The notes under the pieces were generated by a model. The model was not told where the DNA came from and made no database searches. It saw only the letters and a list, made by a program, of their open reading frames with translations. Shown in pieces: positions 16,897 to 26,159 of a stretch of DNA of 64,000 nucleotides (within the stretch, counting starts at the first letter, position 1; each line of letters begins with the position of its first letter). The stretch lies in contig CADDXC010000001.1 in NCBI GenBank assembly GCA_902809985.1, forward strand, positions 1,364,001 through 1,428,000. The letters are read 5' to 3'. The translations under genes and the position numbers were made by a program. This stretch comes from Clostridiaceae bacterium BL-3 (GTDB taxonomy: Bacteria; Bacillota; Clostridia; Clostridiales; Clostridiaceae).

Positions 16897-16901
16897 TTGT
16901 A

Positions 16902-18056
16902 CTATTTAAATCCCTTCTTTACAAGTAAATCAACGGCATTTTTACTTTCTTCTTCACTTACCAAAACTACAGGACCGGTACAGCCCATACCACTTTCTGA
17001 ATATATACCTTCCTTCCAAAGTGTCTTACATGCATTTTCAAGTTCAAGTATATCAATTCCTGGAATAGCATAGGTTACTACTTTTTTAGGCGGTATTTCA
17101 ACTTCTTCTTCAGTAACTGCACCCTTATCCTTTTCAAGTATTTTTCCTACTATTTCTTTCAGCCCTGCTGCATTGGCATTTTTATACTCAATATCAGCAA
17201 GCTGCACCAGATTATTTTTTGCAGAAAGTGCACAATATTTTAATGCCTCACAAATTAATGGAGCTCCAGATGCTCTAGACACTATATTAATTACCTTATC
17301 ATAACCTTCTCCTACTCCCGGGCCGTACCCGTATCCAGTAGTTTCATAATTTCCCCCTGTTGTAAATGATGCAAATATCTTTATAAGTAAATTACCCGTT
17401 AAAGAATCGCAAACCATGACATCTGGTGTTCCTGCCAAAAGGTCATTCCCCCTCATAACTGAACCTCCATCGGCTCTTAAGGACTCACTAAAGGTAAACT
17501 TGTATCCCCGGCTTTGCAGTTTCTTAAGTGCTCTCTCGACACCTCTGGCTCCATCTACATTTAATATGCCAACCTTGGGATCTTTGATACCACAGGTTTT
17601 TGCAACAGCTATTCCATTTATAGTGTTTTTGATCATTCCCTCAACTCTATGGGTAGCTGTTGTTCCTGTAGTCGTGGCAAGTATCATTTCTTTTCCCAGA
17701 CCCGGGGTAACCACTTTCCCAACTGTAGAAACTCCTATAGGAAAGTCAAAATGCTGAGTGACACATCCATCTATTACTTTATTATCCAGCAATTCCAGCA
17801 TTTTTTTATGCCCTTCTTCAGCATCTGCAACTTCAACTGTATCAAAATTCCCTTCAGTTTTAGGTCCTATAAGAACTATATCAAAGTCACCATATTTGCT
17901 CTTGGCAAGTTCTGCAGCTTTACTCATCTCGCTAATACCATGTTCTGAACCAAATGTGGTCAATCCAATTTTAACTCTTTTTCCAAAACTTCCATTTATT
18001 ATTCCATCTGCTATTTCATCAAACACTTCTGCAATCACCTTTTTAGTTTGATCCAC
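16902..18056 (-). CDS. grdD: Glycine/betaine reductase component C, alpha subunit
   Basis: 384 aa, full length. The N-terminal region (EHGISEMSKAAELAKSKYGDFDIVLIGP) and the core (GIAVAKTCGIKDPKVGILNVDGARG; YEYGPGVGEG-like YGYGPGVGEGY) mark the PlsX/phosphate-acetyltransferase-like GrdD family. With GrdC it converts the carboxymethyl-selenoether on GrdA into an acetyl thioester and releases acetyl phosphate, giving ATP by acetate kinase. Start is GTG at 18056, with AAAGGAGGG seven bases upstream. It is the last gene of the operon, 80 bases after grdC, with a terminator behind it. Confidence 0.95.
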   Translation of the reverse strand: MDQTKKVIAEVFDEIADGIINGSFGKRVKIGLTTFGSEHGISEMSKAAELAKSKYGDFDIVLIGPKTEGNFDTVEVADAEEGHKKMLELLDNKVIDGCVTQHFDFPIGVSTVGKVVTPGLGKEMILATTTGTTATHRVEGMIKNTINGIAVAKTCGIKDPKVGILNVDGARGVERALKKLQSRGYKFTFSESLRADGGSVMRGNDLLAGTPDVMVCDSLTGNLLIKIFASFTTGGNYETTGYGYGPGVGEGYDKVINIVSRASGAPLICEALKYCALSAKNNLVQLADIEYKNANAAGLKEIVGKILEKDKGAVTEEEVEIPPKKVVTYAIPGIDILELENACKTLWKEGIYSESGMGCTGPVVLVSEEESKNAVDLLVKKGFK

Positions 18057-18136
18057 TTTGCTCCCTCCTTTTAGTTAGTAATTTTCTATTTCCCAATACT
18101 TTATTGAGTTCACCTTTTGACATAAATCAGCATGTA

Positions 18137-19672
18137 TTATTCTTCAATCATTTGTGCCGCAAATTTCTTCAATCCTTCAGCTATCATACTTTTAATCTCT
18201 TCTTTTGAAACTTCAGCACTTTTATCCTCAACACCATTATTTTTTTCAACCAAAATTGAAATTCCATCAAATAAATTAGTCATTCTACCTAAAAACAAGC
18301 TCCCTTTTCCTATTAACATAAAATTATTTAATTTTCCGGATTTTATATGTTCAATGCCATGTCCAATTATAGGTACCCCTGACGGTATGTGTCCCTGTGT
18401 CGGTGCATATCCCTGATATCCATGTTCCTTTACAAAGTTGGGCAGCTCTTTTCTATCCAGCTGTTTATTTTTTACTGCAAGAGCTCCTATCATCTTATAG
18501 TTTTGAGTTGGAACATCTCCTGCTCCTGCAGGTTCAGTTATATCAGGTATCTGAAGTTCCGGTGCAAACTTATCAACATCAGTAATCTTCAGTCCATTTT
18601 TAGTCAGTGGATCCAAAACCAGTGCTTCCAGCACCGCCTGTGGTGCGGCACCATGCGATATGCTGTGCCTTCCAATAACATCTGTCCTCAATACAGGGCT
18701 TACACCATCATTTTCCGATATCAGTATCGCAAAACCTCCCAGGCAATCTTCTAAAACCGGCAATCCCTTTTTAACATGGTCCTTACCATTCATTCCAAGC
18801 TTAGCAGTGGAACCGCCGGCAAACACAATAACATTTTTATAGACTCCCGATTTGACCAGTGCCGCCGCAGCAACGATTGAATGTGAAGGCCCAGCACAAA
18901 AACCTCTCATATCCACACCAGTAGCACCCTTAATTCCTGCAATCTCACCGCAGGCTTTGGCTATATTTCCACCACCTCTTTGATTCATGTCTCCAATAGC
19001 CTCTTCTGAGCATTCAATCATATACTCCACTTCATTCACATCTATCCCCGAATTTTCAATTAAATGCATTAGAGCAAGAACTCCTGATGCTTTAACTGAC
19101 AAATTTTCAACCATTATATGTGAAGTCAAGTTTTTATCAAATTCATGTGCCCTTTTTACACATCCTACAAGCTTGTCATTTAAATATAAACCCTCAGCTA
19201 TGTGAGCTTCTGTTAATTTCTCTATGTCAGTTATAGGAACCCCTTTTTTTAATTCATCTGCTTTCTTACTTAAAAACGGACGTGCCTTAAACTTTTCTCT
19301 AATTGTTTCAGTAAAATCTTCTTCCAGTAAGACAAGATCAAATACGTCACTCAACTTGAGCAGCCCGTAGAATTCATCTTCAGGCATTATTTCTCCAAAC
19401 TTGCCAAACCTCGATGCACCATCAACTTTTTCATTGTACCAGGGCCTTTTTCTTTCACTTAACTCTTCTGGAGTCACGTTTCCTATATAAGTTTGATTTG
19501 GCGCATAACTGACTACATCTTCAAATGATCTTAAGTGATTAGGAACTTCTTTTAAATACTCCGACTCCGGATTTGTTTCTCTTTCTAACGTTTGAGTAGT
19601 GCCATTATGTATTACCATATCTGGTGTGTTCACTAATACATATGCAGCATTTTTGATTACTGGAAAACTCAT
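18137..19672 (-). CDS. grdC: Glycine/betaine reductase component C, beta subunit
   Basis: 511 aa, full length. The opening FPVIKNAAYVLVNTPDMVIHNGTTQT is the family signature, and the C-terminal two thirds have a ketoacyl-synthase III-like fold with MRGFCAGPSHSIVAAAALVKSG carrying the candidate active-site cysteine, then HGAAPQAV and HIPSGVPIIGH. It forms the acetyl-enzyme from GrdA-bound carboxymethyl selenocysteine and passes it to phosphate with GrdD. GGAGGG precedes the ATG. It is followed by grdD and preceded by grdA (95-base gap). Confidence 0.96.
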   Translation of the reverse strand: MSFPVIKNAAYVLVNTPDMVIHNGTTQTLERETNPESEYLKEVPNHLRSFEDVVSYAPNQTYIGNVTPEELSERKRPWYNEKVDGASRFGKFGEIMPEDEFYGLLKLSDVFDLVLLEEDFTETIREKFKARPFLSKKADELKKGVPITDIEKLTEAHIAEGLYLNDKLVGCVKRAHEFDKNLTSHIMVENLSVKASGVLALMHLIENSGIDVNEVEYMIECSEEAIGDMNQRGGGNIAKACGEIAGIKGATGVDMRGFCAGPSHSIVAAAALVKSGVYKNVIVFAGGSTAKLGMNGKDHVKKGLPVLEDCLGGFAILISENDGVSPVLRTDVIGRHSISHGAAPQAVLEALVLDPLTKNGLKITDVDKFAPELQIPDITEPAGAGDVPTQNYKMIGALAVKNKQLDRKELPNFVKEHGYQGYAPTQGHIPSGVPIIGHGIEHIKSGKLNNFMLIGKGSLFLGRMTNLFDGISILVEKNNGVEDKSAEVSKEEIKSMIAEGLKKFAAQMIEE

Positions 19673-19767
19673 TAAAAAAACCCTCCCTAATAATTTGAAT
19701 TAATTTATACTGGAAAACAGCATACATCTCTGCATGCCATTTTCTAGTAATTAAATAATGATATGGA

Positions 19768-20244
19768 CTATTTGTTGTATTTTGAATAACTGTCTCTGAC
19801 AGTTTTTACCTCGCTGATAATTTCATCCACGTCAAGGACCATCTCCATCATACCACACTGTTCATCGTAAACAGCCGGATCAAACTCTGCCTTGACTTCC
19901 GGTTCTACTGCATGATATACACCAAGACCTAATGCTATCCCTGCAAGCGGCCCTGCAAATGTTGGATCCCCTGCACTTACTGTTTCTGCTGAAAGTCCTG
20001 ATGCTTCTGCCTCTGCTCCTCCTAAAATTACAACTACATTTTCTACTCCATATTTTTCTGTCAAATCTTTTACTCTCTGTTGGATCTCCAGATCCATAGC
20101 TCCCGCAGCTGTTCAAACGAAACATTCTGTAGAGGCAAATACAACCTCTGCTCCGGCTGACTTTGCGCAGGCTTCAATAGCCTGGCCGGGTATGCCGTCC
20201 CTGTCTCCTATTGCAATTACCTTTTTTCCTTCCAATAAGCTCAT
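19768..20244 (-). CDS. grdA: Glycine/betaine reductase selenoprotein A (UGA = selenocysteine)
   Basis: 158 aa when the in-frame UGA at 20115-20113 (codon 44) is read as selenocysteine, exactly the usual GrdA length. The start [20 protein letters not shown] at 20244 has TAAGGAGGG upstream. The active site reads ECFVU, and the remainder ([40 protein letters not shown]) is highly typical. Its selenol carries the carboxymethyl group from component B to component C. A hairpin just after UGA (20082-20095) fits a bacterial SECIS. Automated calling would give only the 109-residue tail from 20097. Selenocysteine insertion genes are outside the window. Confidence 0.97.
20082..20095 (-). promoter_or_regulatory. 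SECIS hairpin in grdA
   Basis: On the minus strand GGATCTGGAGATCC forms a 6-bp stem with an apical GG loop, beginning 17 bases after the UGA. Bacterial SECIS elements are small hairpins about this far downstream with a G in the loop, bound by SelB. Confidence 0.75.
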
Positions 20245-20266
20245 TGTCTTTCCCTCCTTAATTACA

Positions 20267-20590
20267 TTAGATATTTACATTTTTTGTAATCATTGTCTCG
20301 ATATTTGCTTTTGTGGCATCTTCCTTTATGACCTCTTCCAGCTTTTCTCCATCTTTATAGAGAACAATTGTGGGAAGGCCGAGTACTCTCTGGGAAATAG
20401 CCAGCCTTCTGGCCTTTGAAGTATTCAGTTTACAAAACTTCACCTGTTTGTCATATTTTTTTGATAGTTCTTCTACATCCGGCATTAATGCCTGGCAGGG
20501 TACGCAGCCATCTCCAAAGTAATCCACAAGCACATATCCCTTGGCTTCCAAAACTTCTTCTTTAAATGTATTTTTATCTAACATTAACAT
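20267..20590 (-). CDS. trxA: Thioredoxin of the glycine/betaine reductase operon
   Basis: 107 aa, a single thioredoxin domain. The redox site is GDGCVPCQ rather than the common WCGPC; this GCVPC form is typical of thioredoxins encoded in grd operons. The cis-proline loop ([11 protein letters not shown]) is present. It passes electrons from TrxB to the selenoprotein components. The start is ambiguous between ATG codons at 20590 and 20584 (MLML). It lies between trxB and grdA, 14 and 22 bases from them, so all are on one message. Confidence 0.95.
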   Translation of the reverse strand: MLMLDKNTFKEEVLEAKGYVLVDYFGDGCVPCQALMPDVEELSKKYDKQVKFCKLNTSKARRLAISQRVLGLPTIVLYKDGEKLEEVIKEDATKANIETMITKNVNI

Positions 20591-20604
20591 TTTAATATCA
20601 CCCT

Positions 20605-21552
20605 CTATTCTTCAAAATTATTTTCTATATATTTCCCAGCCTGTACAGCTGCTATTGCTCCGTCTGCCGCAGCTGTAACTACCTGCCTCAGCGGTTTTTC
20701 CCTAATATCTCCGGCTGCAAATACTCCCTCAATATTGGTTTCCATCTTATCATTTGTTATAATATATCCCGCCTTGTTCATTTTAATTTTGTCCTTAAAT
20801 AAACCATTAATAGGCAAATAGCCAACAAAAACAAATACTCCAAATGTGCCGTCGTCCTCGTCAGCAAAATACTCATTTGTTTCTCCAGTTTTCGTATTTT
20901 TAAATACAGCAGACTGCAGCAATCCATCACCTTTTAACTCTGTTATCACTGAATTCCACATTATTTCAATTTTGGGATTTTTAAAGGCTTTTTCCTGTAT
21001 GGATTTTGCTGCCCTGAGTTCATCTCTTCTATGAACTATAGTGACCTTTCTGGCAAACCTCGTCAGATATATAGCTTCTTCAACAGCTGAATCACCACCT
21101 CCTACTACAAACACCTCTAAATCTTCGAAAAATTCTGCATCACAAGTTGCACAGTAAGATACACCTTTACCAATTAACTGGTTCTCCCCAGGACATCCAA
21201 TATGCCTTGGAGTAGCTCCAGTTGCAATAATTACAGCTTTAGCCTGGTATTCTTCTTTAATTCCCTTTAGCTTTTTTATTTTTCCGCTAAAATCCACCTC
21301 TTTTATTTCATCTTTTTTTCTTTCTGCTCCAAAGCTCTCAACCTGCTCCTCCATTCTGGCAATCAGGCTGGGGCCGGTGGCCTTTTCTACTGAGCCCGGA
21401 TAATTAGCTACTTCATCTGTAATTACAATCTGCCCACCCACTTTACTTCCTTCCAGTATCAAAGTTTTCATTCTAGCCCTTGCTGCATATAAAGCTGCAG
21501 AAAGTCCTGCAGGGCCAGAACCAATTATGACAATATCGTAGATATTATTCAT
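20605..21552 (-). CDS. trxB: Thioredoxin reductase
   Basis: 315 aa. FAD-binding [16 protein letters not shown] near the N-terminus, the redox pair CATCD (about residues 136-140), the NAD(P)H-binding [17 protein letters not shown], and the C-terminal FAD motif [10 protein letters not shown] are all present. It reduces the operon's thioredoxin. AAGGTG precedes the ATG. The NADPH-contact stretch [12 protein letters not shown] resembles other TrxB proteins, so NADPH use is likely but not certain. Confidence 0.96.
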   Translation of the reverse strand: MNNIYDIVIIGSGPAGLSAALYAARARMKTLILEGSKVGGQIVITDEVANYPGSVEKATGPSLIARMEEQVESFGAERKKDEIKEVDFSGKIKKLKGIKEEYQAKAVIIATGATPRHIGCPGENQLIGKGVSYCATCDAEFFEDLEVFVVGGGDSAVEEAIYLTRFARKVTIVHRRDELRAAKSIQEKAFKNPKIEIMWNSVITELKGDGLLQSAVFKNTKTGETNEYFADEDDGTFGVFVFVGYLPINGLFKDKIKMNKAGYIITNDKMETNIEGVFAAGDIREKPLRQVVTAAADGAIAAVQAGKYIENNFEE

Positions 21553-21646
21553 GCTACACCTTCTTTTCTAATATTTCAGTAATATTTACCTACTATTGAT
21601 GTAAATTACTTTTAATTCACTATTTTCAGATACTACTATTTCTTCT

Positions 21647-23137
21647 TTAAACTTTCTCTTGCCGAAGAGCCTTGTATATACTGTAGCACATGACGAGCAT
21701 AATCAGCATGAATGGAAATGCAGCAGCAATAGAAGCTGTCTGAAGTGTCTTTATCGCAGCAGTGCCTCCTACTAGAACAAGCATTATTGTAACAGCTCCC
21801 TGGGCAATTCCCCAAAAACCGCATAATTTTTTACTTGGATTCAGGTCTCCTCCCGATGTCAACATACTCAGTACATAGGTCGCTGAATTAGCAGCTCCTG
21901 CAAAGGACGCGATGATCAGGATAATTGCCAACGGCGCAGTGATGAAATAGAGCGGCATATGCTGCAATGTTGCAAATAAGGCAGTCGAGATATTGGATTT
22001 AACAGCTAACTGGATGGCACCGTGTGACAATGCATCTAGATTAAACGCAGCTCCACCATAGATTGCAAGCCATATAAAGCAGAAACCAGAAGGCAGGAAG
22101 ACTGATGCAAGTATGAATTCCCGAATAGTACGTCCTTTGGAAACACGTGCTATAAACTGACCTACAAATGCTGCCCAAGCAATATACCAAGCTCTGTAGA
22201 ATACTGGCCAAGCTTTAGTCCATTCAATATTGCCCATCCACAGACTCTGTCCGACAAAGTTTTGAATATAATCACCCATAGTTTGAGTAAAAATATTTAG
22301 TATAAATACCATTCCGCCAAACAGGAAAATAAATACCATAAATCCAATTGAAAGCCATACCTTCACATTAGCAACAGCCTGCATAGCCTTATGCAGTCCG
22401 GATACGGTAGCCGCTGTGAATATCACTGTCATGATTGCGATAACAACAGCAGTCATACCAGGTGTCGCTTTAATTCCCCAGATATATTCTACTCCTGTGG
22501 CAATCTGATCAGCTCCTAGTCCCAAACTGGTCGCTACTCCAAACATCGTAGCAAATACCGCTATTATGTCGATGGCTTTACCTATAGGTCCGTGAATGCG
22601 CTCACCAAGTATTGGATAAAAAGCTGAGCTGATTAAGCATGGAAGGCCTTTGCGATACTGAAAATAGGCCAGAGCTAAACCACAAATCGCATAAATAACC
22701 CATACATGAATACCAAAATCATTAAATACAATTCGCATGGCATCATGCATAGCTTGCGGAGTCCCTGGTTGCCCCACAGGTGGTGACATATAATGAGTTA
22801 TCGGTTCAGCAATCGCCCAGAAAACCATCCCTATGCCCATTCCTCCCCCAAATAGCATAGTAAACCACTGGAAGTTTGTAAATTCCGGTTTTTCATCATC
22901 CAACCCTAGTTTGATATTGCCAAAACGACTGAGAGCAATAACAAATAGAACTATTGTAAAGATAAACGCCGACATGAGATATAGCCAACCAAAATTAGTA
23001 GTTAGAAATGATAACACACCATTGGCTCCTTTGGCCATTTGAGAAGGCAGGATTATACTAAATGCTACAAATATCAGAGCTATGCCTGCAGAAACATATA
23101 AAACCGATCGATCTGTTGTTTTTTGTTCACTTGACAT
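21647..23137 (-). CDS. BCCT-family betaine/choline/carnitine-type transporter
   Basis: 496 aa from the ATG at 23137 (AAGGGGG upstream); a TTG-started frame to 23170 is longer but lacks a ribosome site. About 12 membrane helices. The family signature GGGMGIGMVFWAIAEP (about residues 96-111) and the tryptophan-rich WAIAEP/WTKAWPVFYRAWYIAWAAF regions are clear. BCCT carriers bring in glycine betaine, choline, carnitine or related quaternary amines by Na+ or proton symport. Its place inside the reductase operon is the best evidence that the substrate reduced is betaine or a close relative. There is no long regulatory C-tail like that of osmosensing BetP. Confidence 0.93.
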   Translation of the reverse strand: MSSEQKTTDRSVLYVSAGIALIFVAFSIILPSQMAKGANGVLSFLTTNFGWLYLMSAFIFTIVLFVIALSRFGNIKLGLDDEKPEFTNFQWFTMLFGGGMGIGMVFWAIAEPITHYMSPPVGQPGTPQAMHDAMRIVFNDFGIHVWVIYAICGLALAYFQYRKGLPCLISSAFYPILGERIHGPIGKAIDIIAVFATMFGVATSLGLGADQIATGVEYIWGIKATPGMTAVVIAIMTVIFTAATVSGLHKAMQAVANVKVWLSIGFMVFIFLFGGMVFILNIFTQTMGDYIQNFVGQSLWMGNIEWTKAWPVFYRAWYIAWAAFVGQFIARVSKGRTIREFILASVFLPSGFCFIWLAIYGGAAFNLDALSHGAIQLAVKSNISTALFATLQHMPLYFITAPLAIILIIASFAGAANSATYVLSMLTSGGDLNPSKKLCGFWGIAQGAVTIMLVLVGGTAAIKTLQTASIAAAFPFMLIMLVMCYSIYKALRQEKV

Positions 23138-23213
23138 AATTAATTTTCCCCCTTGACAAAACCAATCCAAATAGGTCTCATCTACTTTAACAAGACCTAT
23201 TCAGTTAACTGAT

Positions 23214-24527
23214 TCAGATTTTTACTTTAAAGACAGTCGGTTCTTTAATGTCTGTCGCTAAAGCATCCAGTGCCACTCCTACCCTGTGATATCTAAGCTT
23301 CCACTGCTGCTCTTTTGAATCTGCCGGATTTCCAAGTGGATATGGTATAGATATAGTTGGCACTATTCTGTTTGAGCCAACCGTAGTTGCAACAGGAATC
23401 AGATTGCACATTTGAACTATGGGGAAACCTGCTCTTTCAATTTCTTTTACCATCGTTGCACCGCAACGTGTACAAGTTCCTCAGGTGGAGGTTAATATAA
23501 CTCCATCTACTTTAGCTTCTTTTAAGTACTCCACAATTTCTTTGGCCATTCTGGCAGCCTCACCCTGTGTCGTACCTGTTCCTACAGTTGAATAAAAATA
23601 TTCATGAAGTTTTCCTATTTTTCCTTCTTTTTCATATGCCCTCAAAGCATCCAGAGGAACTATGACATTTGGATCTGCATTAGCTGCAGCCGGGTCAAAA
23701 CCTGCATGTATTGTTTTAAATACTCCTGCTTCCAGCCTATCCATTTTGGAATAGTCATACCTTCCCCACCTTGTAGCAGATGCAGATTGAATTCTGTCAG
23801 GATTGTCTACTGGAACTATTCCTCCTGAAGTCACTACTGCTATATTAGCTTTACTTAGGTCTTTTATAGCAGAAGCTATAGGTACCATATCTTTTTTAGG
23901 AATAGGAAGTTCAGTTTGAAATTTCTCACCATTAAGTTTGTCAATCAGCATTTTTACAACTCTTTTAGCTGCAGGTTCCTTGGATTCGAGCCATACCTGG
24001 TGTCTTTTACCTCTTCCGTAATAGCCCTCTGCATCAGCCCATAAAAGTTCTTCACCGTTTAATATTTTGTTTCCAAAATCAGCCATAATTTTCATGTCGC
24101 GTCTCATTCTTCCTGCATTATTTCCACCCTTGAATATATATACATCTTTTTTAAACATCTCTACTCCAGGATTCTCAACGTGCATGGAGGTGATCGCAGG
24201 AACGTTAAACTTTTCTTTGACAGCTTTGCAAATAACTCCGCAGGCATTTCCATATCTTCCTGCCTGAAAAGCGGGGCCTGCAAAAAAGATATCAAATTCT
24301 TTTCCCTCGAGAAAGCCCAATATTCTGCCTACAGCTTCTTTTTCATTGGAGCCCATAAAGTTATCACCGCATATTATGGTATGGGTAACTTCGGCATCTT
24401 TAAGATATTTATTTAATGCCATAGCCGGTCCAACCAGGCCTTCTCTTATTTCAGGTTCAAAATCAGCTTTATCCTCTCCGCCTATTTGTCCAAAGAATTG
24501 ATTTATATATAAAATTGCTTTTTTCAT
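23214..24527 (-). CDS. Reductase component B selenoprotein, GrdB/GrdH type (UGA = selenocysteine)
   Basis: 437 aa when the in-frame UGA at 23483-23481 (codon 349) is read as selenocysteine. The motif LTSTUGTCTRCGATMVKE around it is the GrdB/GrdF/GrdH active site. The start is the ATG at 24527 (MKKAILYINQFFGQIGGEDKAD) with GGAGGTGG upstream; the extra 17 residues of the longer frame are unsupported. GANRIVP-type GSNRIVPTISIPYPLGNP follows Sec. It binds the substrate with the pyruvoyl-type partner encoded upstream and hands the carboxymethyl group to GrdA. GrdB (glycine), GrdF (sarcosine) and GrdH (betaine) are not separable by eye; the BCCT neighbour favours betaine. Automatic calling would split it at 23481. 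Confidence 0.93.
23454..23468 (-). promoter_or_regulatory. SECIS hairpin in the component B selenoprotein gene
   Basis: On the minus strand CGTTGC-GGT-GCAACG forms a perfect 6-bp stem with a GGU loop, starting 12 bases after the UGA. Size, loop guanines and distance fit a bacterial SECIS; its bases also encode the RCGAT of the active site. Confidence 0.75.
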
Positions 24528-24541
24528 ATTGTTCCACCTCC

Positions 24542-25867
24542 CTAAAACTCTTTCATTGTTTTTGGCGACCATCCACAAATCTGATCTCCGCAGAACATAG
24601 CATTGTTTTCCATAATTATTGAACCATCTTTTCTCACAGAAGGTCCCAGTATCTCATCATTTGCCCAGCCACCAGACAATCCATCTCTGCTAAGGGACTC
24701 AAGCTCACCAATTACCGTTCTCATAGGAGGAAGTTCTATTAATTCAGATACGTTTCCCGTAGAAACTATGGCATTGGCTTTCTCGTCAAGGGTAACCAGA
24801 GGCTGTGATTCTCCATCTCGACCTGTACACTCATTTGTAATTCCTACAGTTTTGATTCCGGCATTTTCCAGTGCCACAATACATGCAATAAAATCAGCAT
24901 CAGGGTTACCATAGCCTTCCTCAGCAACTATGGCACCTTCTGCACCCAAAGACTCTGCCATTTGAGCTACAAACAATGCCGCTCGGTTTTTCTGTTCCAA
25001 AGCAACATTCAAATTTGACATTATAACACCCAGGAAATTTATTGTTTTGCCATGCTCTGAATATAACTCTTTGATAGTAGGATTGTTTTGAAAATCATAA
25101 GTTGCCCATTTTGACGAACAGGGCATAAAGCTTCCCGAAATCATTGCACCATCTAGAATTTCATTTGGATGCATGAATGTGGGAACAATGTGATTTGTGT
25201 CCCAGCCATAAACAAGATCATTGTATCCCATCTCCTCCATCTGCGATTGAGGCTGCATAACAAATACAACACCTGGAAGTTTTTGAAGGTCTTCAGATCT
25301 CCTTGTAATAGGATCCAATTCGAAAGTTTCAACATCTTCAGGCTCTAAATCCTTAACACAGCTTCCTATATATTCCGCTAGTTTATGTCCTGCCCACCTT
25401 AAAGCCTTATTTTTCTTCTGCTGTTCATTTTTCTCAAAACCTTCGTCTGTATCCCCAACAAGAACAATGTTTTTAATCTGTGAAAAATAAGTGTACTTGG
25501 CTCCTTCACCACTCATATCAATTAAACCATCCTGAAATCCACCCCAGTGTTTTCCAACCACAAGCAAGCTGCAGTCCTTAAGCGCATGCGTGCAACCGTT
25601 TCCAACCGGAGCTACATCTCCAGTTACCCCAGGAAATAATGTAGTCCCATCAACCTTAACCCTGCATTCAATAGCTTCTTTTACAGGAACAAGGCGAACT
25701 TCATCCCCAGGCTTCACAATTAAAAGATCTGCCTCTGTAATGTGTTCGTCTTCCAGTACATAATCTAAGGCTTCTTTTTTGTTAATTGTCAAAATACCAT
25801 CTTTATAATTTGTTGATTCGCCAAAAAAAATGTCCTTTACATGGAAGTTTCCAATTTCAAGTTTCAT
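24542..25867 (-). CDS. Reductase component B proprotein, GrdE/GrdI-like
   Basis: 441 aa, full length for the family (PF09338-type). Shared marks: LEIGNFHVKDIFFGEST, GNGCTHALKD, GFQDGLIDMSGEGAKY, VMQPQSQ, HGKTINFLGVIMSN, EEGYGNPDADF. Family members are cut in two, and the new N-terminal cysteine becomes a pyruvoyl group that binds the substrate amine. The usual cut site reads SGNC; here the aligned stretch is SGSFMPCSSKW, so the cysteine is displaced and its neighbours differ. First gene of the operon, with AGGAGG before the ATG at 25867, 14 bases ahead of the selenoprotein gene. Substrate uncertain, betaine favoured. Confidence 0.9.
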   Translation of the reverse strand: MKLEIGNFHVKDIFFGESTNYKDGILTINKKEALDYVLEDEHITEADLLIVKPGDEVRLVPVKEAIECRVKVDGTTLFPGVTGDVAPVGNGCTHALKDCSLLVVGKHWGGFQDGLIDMSGEGAKYTYFSQIKNIVLVGDTDEGFEKNEQQKKNKALRWAGHKLAEYIGSCVKDLEPEDVETFELDPITRRSEDLQKLPGVVFVMQPQSQMEEMGYNDLVYGWDTNHIVPTFMHPNEILDGAMISGSFMPCSSKWATYDFQNNPTIKELYSEHGKTINFLGVIMSNLNVALEQKNRAALFVAQMAESLGAEGAIVAEEGYGNPDADFIACIVALENAGIKTVGITNECTGRDGESQPLVTLDEKANAIVSTGNVSELIELPPMRTVIGELESLSRDGLSGGWANDEILGPSVRKDGSIIMENNAMFCGDQICGWSPKTMKEF

Positions 25868-25924
25868 TATTCTACCTCCTCTATTAAAATTATTAAAATT
25901 GTCTAAACAATTTTACTTGTATAA

Positions 25925-25953
25925 ATTTTAACATATCATGTTTGATTTATCAA
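25925..25953 (-). promoter_or_regulatory. Promoter of the reductase operon
   Basis: On the minus strand TTGATA (25953-25948) and TAAAAT (25930-25925) are 17 bases apart, giving a transcript start near 25918 and a leader of about 50 bases. The leader has an 8-bp hairpin (AAAATTGT/ACAATTTT, 25894-25913) before AGGAGG. Confidence 0.6.
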
Positions 25954-25978
25954 TCATGATTGATAAATAATCATGATT
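25946..25978. promoter_or_regulatory. Palindromic operator, probably for the divergent TetR protein
   Basis: A perfect 22-bp palindrome occupies 25946-25967 (arms TTTATCAATCA and TGATTGATAAA) and a second core, AATCATGATT, follows at 25969-25978. It overlaps the -35 box of the reductase operon promoter. A TetR-family gene starts 180 bases away in the opposite direction, so this is its likely binding site; binding is inferred. Confidence 0.7.
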
Positions 25979-26095
25979 GAAAGTTATAGAAATATCAAAT
26001 TGGTTTTATCATAAATTTCAATAAAGCTGAAAATGATTACAATATCTACATTTTAACCTATACATCTATAAAAATTTAAAATACATCTTATAACA

Positions 26096-26125
26096 TTGAG
26101 TAATACACTTGCACTATGTTATAAT
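26096..26125 (+). promoter_or_regulatory. Promoter of the TetR-family gene
   Basis: TTGAGT (26096-26101) and a consensus TATAAT (26120-26125) are 18 bases apart, 34 bases before the ATG at 26160. Confidence 0.65.
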
Positions 26126-26159
26126 AGGTTATATGAATCAAACATTTTTGGAGGGCAAA

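Noticed and set aside
19768-20097. Short 109-residue gene starting at an internal methionine
   Set aside because: It is the tail of grdA after the selenocysteine UGA; the upstream frame carries the family's N-terminus and ribosome site.
23481-24578. Component B gene as a truncated pseudogene
   Set aside because: The in-frame UGA is in the known selenocysteine motif and is followed by a SECIS-like hairpin and the conserved tail.
25868-26159. Glycine riboswitch ahead of the reductase operon
   Set aside because: The leader is only about 50 bases and has a small hairpin; no tandem aptamer core is visible.
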